Under the pieces are notes generated by a model. The model saw only the letters and a list, made by a program, of their open reading frames with translations, was not told the origin of the DNA and made no database searches. Shown here one piece after another: positions 34,814 to 43,394 of a stretch of 64,000 nucleotides of DNA (position 1 is its first letter; each line of letters begins with the position of its first letter). Both the position numbers and the translations under genes were made by a program. The stretch comes from Desulfobulbus rhabdoformis (lineage in GTDB: Bacteria > Desulfobacterota > Desulfobulbia > Desulfobulbales > Desulfobulbaceae): positions 56,969 to 120,968 of the forward strand of contig NZ_JAFFQA010000012.1 in the NCBI RefSeq assembly GCF_016919065.1, in the 5' to 3' direction.

Positions 34814-37279
34814 TTACCCACTAATTCGTTGAAAGAAGTTTTTCTTTTTGGTTTTTGCAGCATTATTTTGTTGTTCATCAAGCATCTTGTGGAGCATGGC
34901 GGTTAGCGAGCCCGGAAGCAGGTAGTCCTGGCCTCTGTCTCCTTGAAAGATGGAGGCGGACTGGCGAGCCACATCCTTCCAGGAGATGGTGGTCTCATTT
35001 TTGGCTACAATCTCAAAGAGCATCTTATTGTAAGGATCGTTGATCATCGCCAGCCCGGTGCCAATGGTGGCCAGCAGGTCCACCGACGAGGCAAAGAGCC
35101 GGGTAAGATTGGTATACACCTTGACGCCACCACAAGAACCCAGGCTGAGAAAACGCTGTTTGTTTTGCAATTCGTCTGTCTTGATTCTGCCCGATTCAAT
35201 CAGTTTTCCCAAGGGCTCGGTGATCTGCTCCGAGCGCCAGTAGCTGTGGCCACGCTGGGCCAGCATCTCGTCTCCGGAGAGAATAAAACGCCTGAGCATC
35301 TCCATTTGGTTGTCCTGGGTGGAGTAGACGAACTGGGTGTGATTGATGCGAATTCCATTGATGTCTTTGGTAAAGGCGATGGCAAAGTGTTTGTTTTGCA
35401 TCGCCTGAAACAGCGAAGGCAGGCCTGCCTTCAGGTATCCCCTGGTTTCGGCGCGAAATCTACCTGTCATTGCGGGGATGGAGTATTGTTCCGAGATGTT
35501 GAGCTTGTAGCCGCTTGCCAGCAACATGCGTGCATTGGAGGCAAAGGATTGGCGGCCATCGTCATCGGGGTGGTACATGGAGACGGAACCCAGGCGCCCA
35601 TCTTCCTTCCATTGGGCAAAGGGGGTGGTCTGGTAGCGCTCCATGTCAACCGCACCATGACGTACTATCATACGGCTGATGAGGATGCGGTCCTCTCTGC
35701 CCAGCAACTCCGGTGAAGTTTGCAGGTAATACTGTAAAATCACGTTGATCAACTTGGCGTTGGTTGCGGTTTCCGACTCGCTCTGCTGGCTCATGAGGGT
35801 GATGAGGTAGGTCCGTGCTTCCGGAGAAAGGACCTTGAGCAGGTGGGTGAAGGTGGCGGAAAAAAGGAGAATGGAGTCTTCACTTTTCAGTGCAGAGTCG
35901 GTGATGAGAGAGAGAATTTCTTTTTGTTTGTAGAGTTCCTCCGGGAAAAATTCGGTGAGCTTCCCTTTTTGGGCGCAACTCGCGATAAAATCGGCCACCA
36001 GAAGATTCTCAGGGTCGATAATCTGTAAAAAATTGAGGAGGTCGCCCTGATAGCGGCCCTGAATGCGAGTAAGCAAAACAGGCACCATGATATCCCGAAA
36101 GGATGAGTCATAGAGCTCGCTCCCTTGGGCCATAATTGCATAACTGTTGGCCACTGTAAGGTCCCGTGCGGTTTGTACCCGGGCGGCGGCGGTTGCCCTT
36201 TTGAGCTGGCCAATGGCAGTCGCCCGGTTGGTTTGACTCAAGTTGTCAAAACGTGCGCGTACAGCAGGTTGGAGCTCTTGGTATTTATTTTCCAGTTGCT
36301 GCATGGACCATCGTCCTAAGCTTGCCTCGGAGATCTCATAGCCATTTTGATTGGTGATAGCGTGAAGGTTGTTGATTTTCCACAGGATCTCTTTGCCGCC
36401 CTCATACAATGCCTGCAGCAGCGCAGATTTTTTTTGGGGGGAAAAGCTTTCATACTGGGCTTCCTGAATGTGGGCGGGCAGGGCAAAATAAGCCACCAGC
36501 CAGTCCCAGCTCTCCTGAGCGGTAATCCCTTTTCTGGAAAACAGAAAGCGTGCGTTTCTGGCATCGTTTTGATAGAGCCGGGCGAGTAGATTGAGCCCAT
36601 CAACCATAATCTCAGTGGTCATGTTGCTGCTGCCGGCAAAGGCTTCGGCTGCCTTTGCCTGGTGGCCCTGCAATCGTACAATCAGGGGGAGTGCATTCAA
36701 AGCCTGGTTGATACGCAGGTCACCGATTTGAAACAGAGCCCGCGCCGCACGGACATGGTCGCTTGGCATGCTGTTGAGGGTGGGGATAAGCGCCATGGCC
36801 TGGTGCAGGGTAATGCCCTGAACTCCCAGAAGGGCTCTAAAGGCACGTCCAGTGTCAAAGCTCAGTTGTTTGACAGTGGTGAGTGAGGCCGTGGCTTGCT
36901 CGATATTCATCCCTGCAAGTTCTGTCAGCGCCTCAAAGGTCAGTACCTGTTCAAAGGTGAAGCGTTCATGCTGCAATCGCTCGATCATCAGGCTGGCATG
37001 ATCAAAGTCAACGCCAGGAACGGTGCAGATTTTGCGGAGGATACGCTGGCCGTTATAGTTCAACCGTGCAATGGCTGTGGCACCCAATGCTTTTTGCTGA
37101 CTGGTCAGTCCGGGGATTTTTTGGTATAGCCCCACGGTCTGCTGTACACTGACAGCGCCCGGCTGCGAGGAGGCAACCTGGGCGGAGACCACCACAATCC
37201 CCAAGATAAGGGTGAAGGTGAGCTGGAATAAAAAAACAGTACGCCGAATTGTTCGACAAAAAGAAAGAGGGGTGTGCAT
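34814..37279 (-). CDS. Large secreted protein of unknown function with helical repeats
   Basis: An 821-residue protein with a signal peptide at the N-terminus (residues about 8-36, hydrophobic LTFTLILGIVVVS). Residues 60-300 show repeating helical pairs of about 35 residues (patterns such as ITLHQAMALIPTL and LRINQALNALPLI), resembling an alpha-solenoid. The C-terminal part contains a GSCGGVKVYTNLTRLF segment and ends in a basic KTKKKNFFQRISG. I do not recognise the family. The frame extends 25 codons to 37354, but ATG 37279 places the signal peptide properly. It is divergent from the EamA gene, and 8 bases upstream of holA. Confidence 0.75.
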   Translation of the reverse strand: MHTPLSFCRTIRRTVFLFQLTFTLILGIVVVSAQVASSQPGAVSVQQTVGLYQKIPGLTSQQKALGATAIARLNYNGQRILRKICTVPGVDFDHASLMIERLQHERFTFEQVLTFEALTELAGMNIEQATASLTTVKQLSFDTGRAFRALLGVQGITLHQAMALIPTLNSMPSDHVRAARALFQIGDLRINQALNALPLIVRLQGHQAKAAEAFAGSSNMTTEIMVDGLNLLARLYQNDARNARFLFSRKGITAQESWDWLVAYFALPAHIQEAQYESFSPQKKSALLQALYEGGKEILWKINNLHAITNQNGYEISEASLGRWSMQQLENKYQELQPAVRARFDNLSQTNRATAIGQLKRATAAARVQTARDLTVANSYAIMAQGSELYDSSFRDIMVPVLLTRIQGRYQGDLLNFLQIIDPENLLVADFIASCAQKGKLTEFFPEELYKQKEILSLITDSALKSEDSILLFSATFTHLLKVLSPEARTYLITLMSQQSESETATNAKLINVILQYYLQTSPELLGREDRILISRMIVRHGAVDMERYQTTPFAQWKEDGRLGSVSMYHPDDDGRQSFASNARMLLASGYKLNISEQYSIPAMTGRFRAETRGYLKAGLPSLFQAMQNKHFAIAFTKDINGIRINHTQFVYSTQDNQMEMLRRFILSGDEMLAQRGHSYWRSEQITEPLGKLIESGRIKTDELQNKQRFLSLGSCGGVKVYTNLTRLFASSVDLLATIGTGLAMINDPYNKMLFEIVAKNETTISWKDVARQSASIFQGDRGQDYLLPGSLTAMLHKMLDEQQNNAAKTKKKNFFQRISG

Positions 37280-37280
37280 A

Positions 37281-38231
37281 GTGTCTAAAGATGGATCCGT
37301 GATATCCGAAGGTCTGCAGAGGGTGGTGCCGATGGCGGCCTTACTGTTGGCCATGGCACTGTGGGGAAGTTCGTTTGTTGCCTTGAAATATAGTTTTCAG
37401 GAAATGCACCCCCTGGTGGTTATTTTGGGGAGAATGATCGTTGCCTCGCTCTTTTTTCTTCCCTTTCTTGGTTCGTTGGCTCAAGGGCCTGTCCCTAAAA
37501 AACTCTTTGTGCCTGTACTTGCCATGTGTTTATGCGAGCCTTGCTGCTATTTTCTTTTTGAAACAGCAGCACTGACCCGCACCAGTGCATCTCAGGCCGC
37601 GATGATTACCACCATGCTGCCTTTGATGGTGGTGCTCTCAGCAGGTTTTTTTCTTGGAGAACGTATCACCGTTCGGACCATCGGCGGATTTGTTGTCGCC
37701 GCCGCTGGTGCACTTTGGCTCAGTCTGAGCGGAGAGGAAACCCCCCAGGCTCCACAACCGGCTCTGGGGAACTTTTTAGAGTTCATGGCCATGGTTTGTG
37801 CGACGGGGTATACTATTCTAATGAAACGGTTAAGTAAAGATTTCCATCCTTTTTTTCTTACCGGTATCCAGGCTCTTACGGGCGCCGTCTTTTTTTTGCC
37901 CATTCTCTTTTTGCCCTCAGTCCAGGCATCGGGGCTCAGCCTGGGGGGGATAGGGATTATTTTTTATCTGGGGCTGGTTGTGAGCTTAGGCGCCTATGGG
38001 CTGTATAATTATGGAGTGAGCTGTATTCCTGCCAGCCAGGCTTCTGCCTTTGTCAATCTGATACCGGTGTTTTCCATTCTTCTTGGTTTTCTTATTTTAG
38101 ACGAACGACTCACACTTTGGCAATGGCTGGCAAGCTTACTTGTCTTTACCGGTGTGCTTCTGAGCCAGGAAAGAGGACGTGTGCGTCGGCCATCTTCTCT
38201 CAATACCACGACAGGTTGTTGCGATGAGTAA
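37281..38231 (+). CDS. EamA/RhaT-family (DMT) membrane transporter
   Basis: A drug/metabolite transporter with about ten membrane segments in two EamA halves; typical motifs are ALWGSSFVALKYSF at the first segment and PVFSILLGFLILDE near the end. It is 316 residues from the GTG at 37281, chosen because GAGGGG lies 8 bases upstream. The start is one base away from the start of the divergent secreted protein, so their leader regions overlap. Its substrate is unknown. It overlaps the DUF2905 gene by 8 bases. Confidence 0.85.
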   Translation: MSKDGSVISEGLQRVVPMAALLLAMALWGSSFVALKYSFQEMHPLVVILGRMIVASLFFLPFLGSLAQGPVPKKLFVPVLAMCLCEPCCYFLFETAALTRTSASQAAMITTMLPLMVVLSAGFFLGERITVRTIGGFVVAAAGALWLSLSGEETPQAPQPALGNFLEFMAMVCATGYTILMKRLSKDFHPFFLTGIQALTGAVFFLPILFLPSVQASGLSLGGIGIIFYLGLVVSLGAYGLYNYGVSCIPASQASAFVNLIPVFSILLGFLILDERLTLWQWLASLLVFTGVLLSQERGRVRRPSSLNTTTGCCDE

Positions 38232-38424
38232 GACCTTCATTCTTCTAGGGATTCTTTTTCTTTGCCTAGGGCTTTTCTGGCCTTGGTTGAAGCAGCTGCC
38301 TTTGGGACGGCTACCGGGTGATATCCTTATTGTCCGTGAGAATTTTCGATTTTCATTTCCTTTGACCAGCTGCATCCTGGTGAGCCTGGTCCTCTCGCTC
38401 TTGCTCTGGTTGTTTCGTCGGTAG
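38224..38424 (+). CDS. DUF2905 small membrane protein
   Basis: A 66-residue protein with two membrane helices. The conserved linker between them, WPWLKQLPLGRLPGDI, is the DUF2905 signature. Function unknown. It overlaps the EamA stop by 8 bases and is probably made from the same transcript. Confidence 0.85.
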   Translation: MSKTFILLGILFLCLGLFWPWLKQLPLGRLPGDILIVRENFRFSFPLTSCILVSLVLSLLLWLFRR

Positions 38425-38430
38425 CGGGAA

Positions 38431-39207
38431 ATGATTGAAAGAGGGAAAAGGGGGGCAGAGATAGAAGAAATGCGCAGTGGTGGCTGGTGCGCTGCCTGCA
38501 ATCGAAGCCATCTCTTACCGGCAGGACCGGTATTATCCGACTGCCATGCGCTGATGAGTCATCTTTCTCGTGTTAAGCGCATCGACGGCCTTGAGGCACC
38601 GTGTGGCGATGATCCCCGGTGCGCAACCCGCCCTCTTTTTGAGACCGGTGGCGGCAAGATGTTTGGCCTGCTCTCATGCAGAGATGATGCCGGAAAGCGG
38701 GTCGTGCTGCGCGCATTTTCAGGTCAGCTCAACGGACTCTGGCAGGTAGCTGGCTGGGTGGGGCCGATCTTTGATGTCAAACGATTCGATACACTGGTGG
38801 CTGAGCCGGATAGGGCGATCAAGGCGTTAGGGCAGAGACTGCAACGCTGTGAGCCTGTTTCGGTGGAATACAGGGAGTTGAAACGAAAGCGGCGGCAGCT
38901 TTCCCAGGAGTTGATGCAGGCAATTCATGCACTCTATACCCTGCGAAATTTTCGCGGTGAATCTGCCCCGCTCATTCAGGTCTTTCAAGGGAAGGGCATG
39001 CCTCCTGCCGGGACCGGCGACTGCTGCGCACCCAAGTTGCTCCATCACGCGGCCTGCCACGGGCTGCGTCCTGAAGGGTTGGTCGAGTTTTACTGGGGAA
39101 CCACCAACCATTCGCAAACCAAGCGCCATGGGCAGCTCTACGTGGCCTGTGAGGCCAAATGTCAGCCCATTCTTGGATTTCAGCTCTGCGGAGGCGTGGA
39201 TGTGTGA
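38431..39207 (+). CDS. N-terminal domain of long-form RluA pseudouridine synthase (separate ORF)
   Basis: A 258-residue soluble protein. Its C-terminal part (LIQVFQGKGMPPAGTGDCCA, PKLLHHAACHGL, EFYWG) matches, as far as I recall, the accessory N-terminal region of long, roughly 560-residue RluA-family pseudouridine synthases. There the catalytic domain normally follows in the same polypeptide. Here it stops and an in-frame-shifted catalytic ORF begins 8 bases before the stop. Cysteines at the N-terminus (CAACNRSH) could bind zinc. It follows the DUF2905 gene closely. Confidence 0.7.
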   Translation: MIERGKRGAEIEEMRSGGWCAACNRSHLLPAGPVLSDCHALMSHLSRVKRIDGLEAPCGDDPRCATRPLFETGGGKMFGLLSCRDDAGKRVVLRAFSGQLNGLWQVAGWVGPIFDVKRFDTLVAEPDRAIKALGQRLQRCEPVSVEYRELKRKRRQLSQELMQAIHALYTLRNFRGESAPLIQVFQGKGMPPAGTGDCCAPKLLHHAACHGLRPEGLVEFYWGTTNHSQTKRHGQLYVACEAKCQPILGFQLCGGVDV

Positions 39208-39844
39208 ACTAGAGATAATCTTTCAGGATGCAGCTATTGTAGTGGTCAACAAACCTGGTGGCTTATTGGCTGTTCCCGGTCGTGGCCCGGATAAGCAGGA
39301 CTGTGTCACTCAGCGGGTGCGTCTTCTTTTTCCCGACTGCATCGAGCAACCGGCTGCCCATCGTTTGGATATGGATACCTCCGGTTTAATGGTCCTGGGG
39401 ATCACCGCCCAGGCTCATCGTCACCTCTCTGCCCAGTTTTCCCAGCGAACGGTTGAAAAAACGTATCTGGCTCTGCTCGATGGTTCTGTGGCGAAGGAAT
39501 CCGGGGAGATTGCTCTTCGTTTTCGTCTTGATCCCGACAATCGACCGCATCAGGTGTATGATCCGGTCCAGGGAAAGTTAGGGCAGACCCGATGGCGGAA
39601 ACTCTCCACTCTCCAGGGACAGAGTTTGATCGAGTTTATCCCGCTCACCGGTCGAACCCACCAGCTACGCCTGCATGCCGCTCACCCCCTTGGGCTGGGC
39701 TCAGCTATCGCAGGCGACCGTCTTTACGGCACCGGGGTTCTGGGCGACAGGCTCTGTCTGCATGCGGCCAGGCTCTGCTTTGACCATCCTGAGAGTGGTG
39801 AGCGGTTGGAGTTTATATCTTCCGCACCATTTCTTGATGTGTAG
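39200..39844 (+). CDS. RluA-family pseudouridine synthase, catalytic domain
   Basis: A 214-residue catalytic domain that isomerises uridine to pseudouridine in RNA. It has VVVNKPGGLLAVPGRG, the catalytic HRLDMDTSGLMVLG with the essential Asp, and LTGRTHQLRLHAAH. It lacks an S4 domain. ATG 39200 lies inside the end of the upstream ORF (overlap ATGTGTGA), with GGAGG at 5 bases, so it can be translated independently. It could also be the result of a frameshift in a once-single gene. The target RNA is unknown. Confidence 0.88.
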   Translation: MCELEIIFQDAAIVVVNKPGGLLAVPGRGPDKQDCVTQRVRLLFPDCIEQPAAHRLDMDTSGLMVLGITAQAHRHLSAQFSQRTVEKTYLALLDGSVAKESGEIALRFRLDPDNRPHQVYDPVQGKLGQTRWRKLSTLQGQSLIEFIPLTGRTHQLRLHAAHPLGLGSAIAGDRLYGTGVLGDRLCLHAARLCFDHPESGERLEFISSAPFLDV

Positions 39845-39858
39845 GTGTTCAGGCCTGA

Positions 39859-41007
39859 TTAAGGTGTTTGCTTGCCGGAGCACAGGTTTTCCACCCCCTG
39901 AAGGTTCAGCTTGGTGCCGGGGAGGAGCAGATCCGGATTATCAATCAGCTCTTTGTTACGTGCATATAATTTTGTCCAGGCGTCCTGGTTGCAAAGCACG
40001 CGCTTGGTGATCTTACTCAGCGAATCTCCGGGTTTGACCGTGTAATACTGTGTTTCAGTTTGGAGGGGGAGCGAGGGCTCAAGCTCTGCTGGCGGTGTGG
40101 GAGCGGGGGCCAGGACTGGCGGGTTTTGAATACTTTGAGCCGGAGCTGCAGGTTGGGCATCCTCATGGATGTTGGGTTCATTCGCAGGGAGAGGCCCCTG
40201 GGGGAGCGGTTGACGTTCAGCTTGGGGCTCTTGTGTTTGCGTCGCCTCCATGGCCAACGGTTCTGGTTCACTGAGTTGATCATTGAGTTGCACTTGCTCA
40301 ACAACCTGCGTTTCCGTCAGGCTTTGAACCAGCTCTTGGGCATCTGCTTCGGCCTGCTCAACCGTATCCGTTGTTGCCGCCCGAATCTGTGCACCCAACT
40401 CTGCAACCGGAGCCTCTGCGGAAGCTTGAGGCGCAGATCTCTGTTCCTGGAGTTGTGGCGGTGGTGTTGTGGAGGGAGCTAGTGGCACCACCTGATCATT
40501 CTGGCTGATCACAGCGGGCTGCTCATTTTGAGTTGGCACATTGGGCTGGCTTTTTTGCTGGCTTAGATACCACCAGCCGCCCACGGCCAGTGCAAGCAGC
40601 AGAGCTCCTGTCAAAAGAGGTGCTCCAGAGCTGCCCGATCGCTTACTGCCTTTGGCCTGTTTGCCCTGAGTGCGAATCCGTTTTGAACGAAGCCGCACCG
40701 CATCGGTCAGCGCCAGCGTCTCGGTGATGCGTTTTCTTCGTTCCTGTAGCCCTGGAAAATCAACGGCGACCTTGGCCGCCTGCTGATAGCATTCCTGCGC
40801 CTCCCTGTTGTTTCCTTGAAGTTCATGGCTCTCTCCCTGAGCAATGAGCGTTTCGGCCTTATTCCATAGCTGCTGACGTCGAGTCTCCAGGTCCTCACGC
40901 GTTTGGGGAGGCATCTCGTCCCCATGCATGGTGAGCAGAGTTCCTGCCTCGGTAATATGACCTGAATCAATCAGGGCCTGTATGTCACTGCTTGAAAAAG
41001 TGCTCAC
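39859..41007 (-). CDS. LysM-domain membrane-anchored protein
   Basis: A 382-residue protein. Residues 1-125 form a cytoplasmic helical part, with a tetratricopeptide-like helix pair (EAQECYQQAAKVAVDFPGL). A membrane segment follows at about 130-150 (PLLTGALLLALAVGGWWYL). A long Pro/Gln/Glu-rich linker (150-315) and a C-terminal LysM domain (YYTVKPGDSLSKITKRVL) come next, so the LysM faces the periplasm and probably binds peptidoglycan. The start is GTG 41007, with AGGAG at 8 bases. It is convergent with the RluA gene. Confidence 0.85.
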   Translation of the reverse strand: MSTFSSSDIQALIDSGHITEAGTLLTMHGDEMPPQTREDLETRRQQLWNKAETLIAQGESHELQGNNREAQECYQQAAKVAVDFPGLQERRKRITETLALTDAVRLRSKRIRTQGKQAKGSKRSGSSGAPLLTGALLLALAVGGWWYLSQQKSQPNVPTQNEQPAVISQNDQVVPLAPSTTPPPQLQEQRSAPQASAEAPVAELGAQIRAATTDTVEQAEADAQELVQSLTETQVVEQVQLNDQLSEPEPLAMEATQTQEPQAERQPLPQGPLPANEPNIHEDAQPAAPAQSIQNPPVLAPAPTPPAELEPSLPLQTETQYYTVKPGDSLSKITKRVLCNQDAWTKLYARNKELIDNPDLLLPGTKLNLQGVENLCSGKQTP

Positions 41008-41162
41008 GGCGAAGCTCCTGTAAAAGAGTACTTAAACCCCAGGTGACTGTTGTTTGTGCTGTCGTGAACTTACGGCGATCATTACAAAGAGGGTAGCTGG
41101 TTGCGTCTGACTTTGTCAAGAAATTGAGGCTGTTAATGTTGGAGTATGGGGTTGGTTTCCAT

Positions 41163-41198
41163 AAAAAAAGGGTGCTCTTCAAGAGAGCACCCTTTTTT
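41163..41198 (-). terminator. Terminator of mdh (bidirectional shape)
   Basis: Perfect stem GGGTGCTCT / AGAGCACCC (41170-41178, 41184-41192) with a 5-base loop, A-run on one side and T-run on the other. It lies 30 bases after the mdh stop. Confidence 0.9.
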
Positions 41199-41228
41199 GC
41201 AACAACCTCTCTCTGGCGAGATCAGGCC

Positions 41229-42209
41229 TTATGAGATGTGTTTTGCAACAGCATCACGCTCGCTTTTGAGCTCGGCCTCGGTCTTCATGATCATCTCACG
41301 GCTGTAAGCGGAGATCTCAAGACCTTCAACGATTTTGTAATCGCCGCCTTCGCAGATGATCGGGAAAGCAAACATCAGATCTTCGTCTACACCGTAGGGG
41401 TTGCCAGCGCTGTAGATACCCATGCTGACCCATTTGCCTTCGCTGCCCAGAGCCCAGCTGCGCATGTGGTCAACGGCTGCAGAGGCAGCAGAAGCAGCAG
41501 AGGATGCACCGCGAGCTTTAATGATGGCGGCACCGCGCTGCTGAACGGTGGGGATGAAGTAGTCTTTGTTCCAGGCATCGTCAACCAGATCTTTCACCGC
41601 TTTACCGTCAACAGAGGCGTAGCTGATGTCCGGATACTGGGTAGCGGAGTGGTTACCCCAAACAACAACTTTCTCAACCTTGGTGGAATGAGAGCCAGCT
41701 TTCTCTGCAATCTGAGACATGGCACGGTTGTGATCCAGACGCATCATGGCGGTGACGTTGCGCGGATTGAGTTTGGGAGCATTTTTCATGCAGATCAGGG
41801 CATTGGTGTTCGCCGGGTTGCCAACAACCAGTACGCGGCAGTTGGGATTGGCGTTGTCGCTGAGTGCTTTACCCTGTACGGTGAAGATAGCGCCGTTGGC
41901 ATCAAGCAGGTCAGAACGCTCCATGCCCGGACCACGAGGACGGGAGCCAACCAGCAGGGCGAATTCGGCATCTTTGAAAGCAACGTTGGGATCATCGGTG
42001 GCGATAACGTCTGCTACCAGCGGGAAGGCGCAGTCGTTGAGCTCCATCAATACACCCTGCAGGGCACCCATTGCCGGGGGAATCTCGAGAAGCTGCAGGA
42101 TAACGGGTTGATCAGGACCGAGCATGCTGCCGCTGGCAATGCGGAAGATGAGGGAATAGCTGATCTGACCGGCAGCTCCGGTTACTGCTACACGTACTGG
42201 TGCTTTCAT
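41229..42209 (-). CDS. mdh: Malate dehydrogenase (NAD-dependent)
   Basis: Interconverts malate and oxaloacetate. The 326-residue length and [14 protein letters not shown] start match the cytosolic-type malate dehydrogenases. Catalytic features are [14 protein letters not shown] (substrate loop), [12 protein letters not shown], and [13 protein letters not shown] with the active-site His. AAGGAG lies 8 bases upstream of the ATG. It stands alone with a strong terminator. Confidence 0.97.
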   Translation of the reverse strand: MKAPVRVAVTGAAGQISYSLIFRIASGSMLGPDQPVILQLLEIPPAMGALQGVLMELNDCAFPLVADVIATDDPNVAFKDAEFALLVGSRPRGPGMERSDLLDANGAIFTVQGKALSDNANPNCRVLVVGNPANTNALICMKNAPKLNPRNVTAMMRLDHNRAMSQIAEKAGSHSTKVEKVVVWGNHSATQYPDISYASVDGKAVKDLVDDAWNKDYFIPTVQQRGAAIIKARGASSAASAASAAVDHMRSWALGSEGKWVSMGIYSAGNPYGVDEDLMFAFPIICEGGDYKIVEGLEISAYSREMIMKTEAELKSERDAVAKHIS

Positions 42210-42572
42210 TTGTTTCTCCTTGTTGTTGAACCTACTGCAAATTAGTAGACCAAAAATTGGTTACTACCATCAGTTGTCATGCAAATCCCCAAGGGGACTT
42301 TGGATCAAGAAACGAACTCGGTACTCATGTGAAGCAAGATAGGAATATGAATTTGAACAGGAAAATGAGGGAACAGCTTCTGCGAGAGGGCCTGGGGGAG
42401 AGGTGTCGTGGCCGACACGAATCCGTAAGGCGGGGAAAAAGTTAATGTTCTCGGATGCTTTGCCCAAAGTAAATGAATTCCCATTCAGACGCACCGATAT
42501 TGATACAAATCAACGGCTAAAAAGTCAAGCGCTCTTTCATGGGGAAAGCGAGAGGAGAAATAGAGAAATTTT
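42210..42572. other. Intergenic region upstream of mdh
   Basis: About 360 bases between the Nudix gene and mdh, both minus. It should contain the mdh promoter; no clear operator, repeat or RNA was recognised. Confidence 0.4.
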
Positions 42573-43100
42573 TCAGGAAATATGCGAGTATCGGTCCGCA
42601 ATCACCATCATTAATGTCTCGTAGGTGAACCCCCAGATATAGCCTTCTGTGGCTGGAATGCAGGGGAAGAGTACCTCAGGACAACGAGGACTCATTGGGC
42701 GCTTGATAATATTTGCGCTATCGGATACGTAGTCCAGCTCTAACCATTCGTGGCAGCTGATTTCGGACTGCTGCAGTTGAATGGGCGGAACTTCGGGAAG
42801 CTCAAAAAGGTAGGTCGTCACTGGGACCGGTTGGTTCAGGTGATTGCCCGCTTGGCGTATGGGGTACTGTTTGATCAGATTGTCGGTGGAGAGTTTGATA
42901 CCACATTCCTCATAGGTCTCTCGAATGCAGGTCGCCAGCAGGGATGGATCACCATTGTCTCGGCGGCCACCGGGAAACGAGTAATGGCCGGACCAGGGAT
43001 CACGGGGGTTGGATTTTCGTTTGAGCACCAGTACCTCGGGTTCTGGGGCACAGGAGATGATGGTGGCCACAGCGGCCTCTTTTTTAATGAAAGATTCCAT
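42573..43100 (-). CDS. Nudix hydrolase (CoA pyrophosphatase-like)
   Basis: A 175-residue Nudix protein that cleaves nucleoside-diphosphate-linked compounds. The Nudix box is seen as FPGGRRDNGD...CIRETYEECGI, with Asp in place of the usual first Glu. VLVLKRKSNPRDPWSGHYSF is upstream, as in CoA pyrophosphatases. ATG 43100 is preferred; the frame extends 12 codons to a TTG at 43136. No ribosome-binding site is clear for either start. Confidence 0.85.
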   Translation of the reverse strand: MESFIKKEAAVATIISCAPEPEVLVLKRKSNPRDPWSGHYSFPGGRRDNGDPSLLATCIRETYEECGIKLSTDNLIKQYPIRQAGNHLNQPVPVTTYLFELPEVPPIQLQQSEISCHEWLELDYVSDSANIIKRPMSPRCPEVLFPCIPATEGYIWGFTYETLMMVIADRYSHIS

Positions 43101-43272
43101 ATCATTTTGTATAGCAAATTCCCGCCTGATCCCCAAGAAAGGAAATAGGCGTACCGGGTATTTTTCGCCACTCTTTGTCTAATTGTTGTTGTTGCAAAAG
43201 CCTTGGGGATGCTGCCTAACCCTGTACAATATAGATATTTTCTAGTACCTTGCAACTGGAAGCCTACAAGAC

Positions 43273-43292
43273 TTCCCTGAATCCGTGAGCAG
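43273..43292. repeat. Family B repeat, solo arm upstream of trkA
   Basis: TTCCCTGAATCCGTGAGCAG matches the left arm of the full elements; no right arm follows. It lies about 100 bases upstream of trkA. Confidence 0.6.
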
Positions 43293-43394
43293 TCGCTGGG
43301 CCTACCCTATACTGTGAGGCGGCAAGAGCAACCTGTTTTCATCTCTCCCGTACAAAGGCTAAAAGCAGATTTTTTGCCGTGACGAGTATCTTTT

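Noticed and set aside
41238..42245. A 335-codon plus-strand frame opposite mdh
   Set aside because: Antisense shadow of mdh, which has all catalytic motifs.
42412..42440. GAATCCGT near 42420 as another family B arm
   Set aside because: Only eight bases match, and the flanks differ from every other copy.
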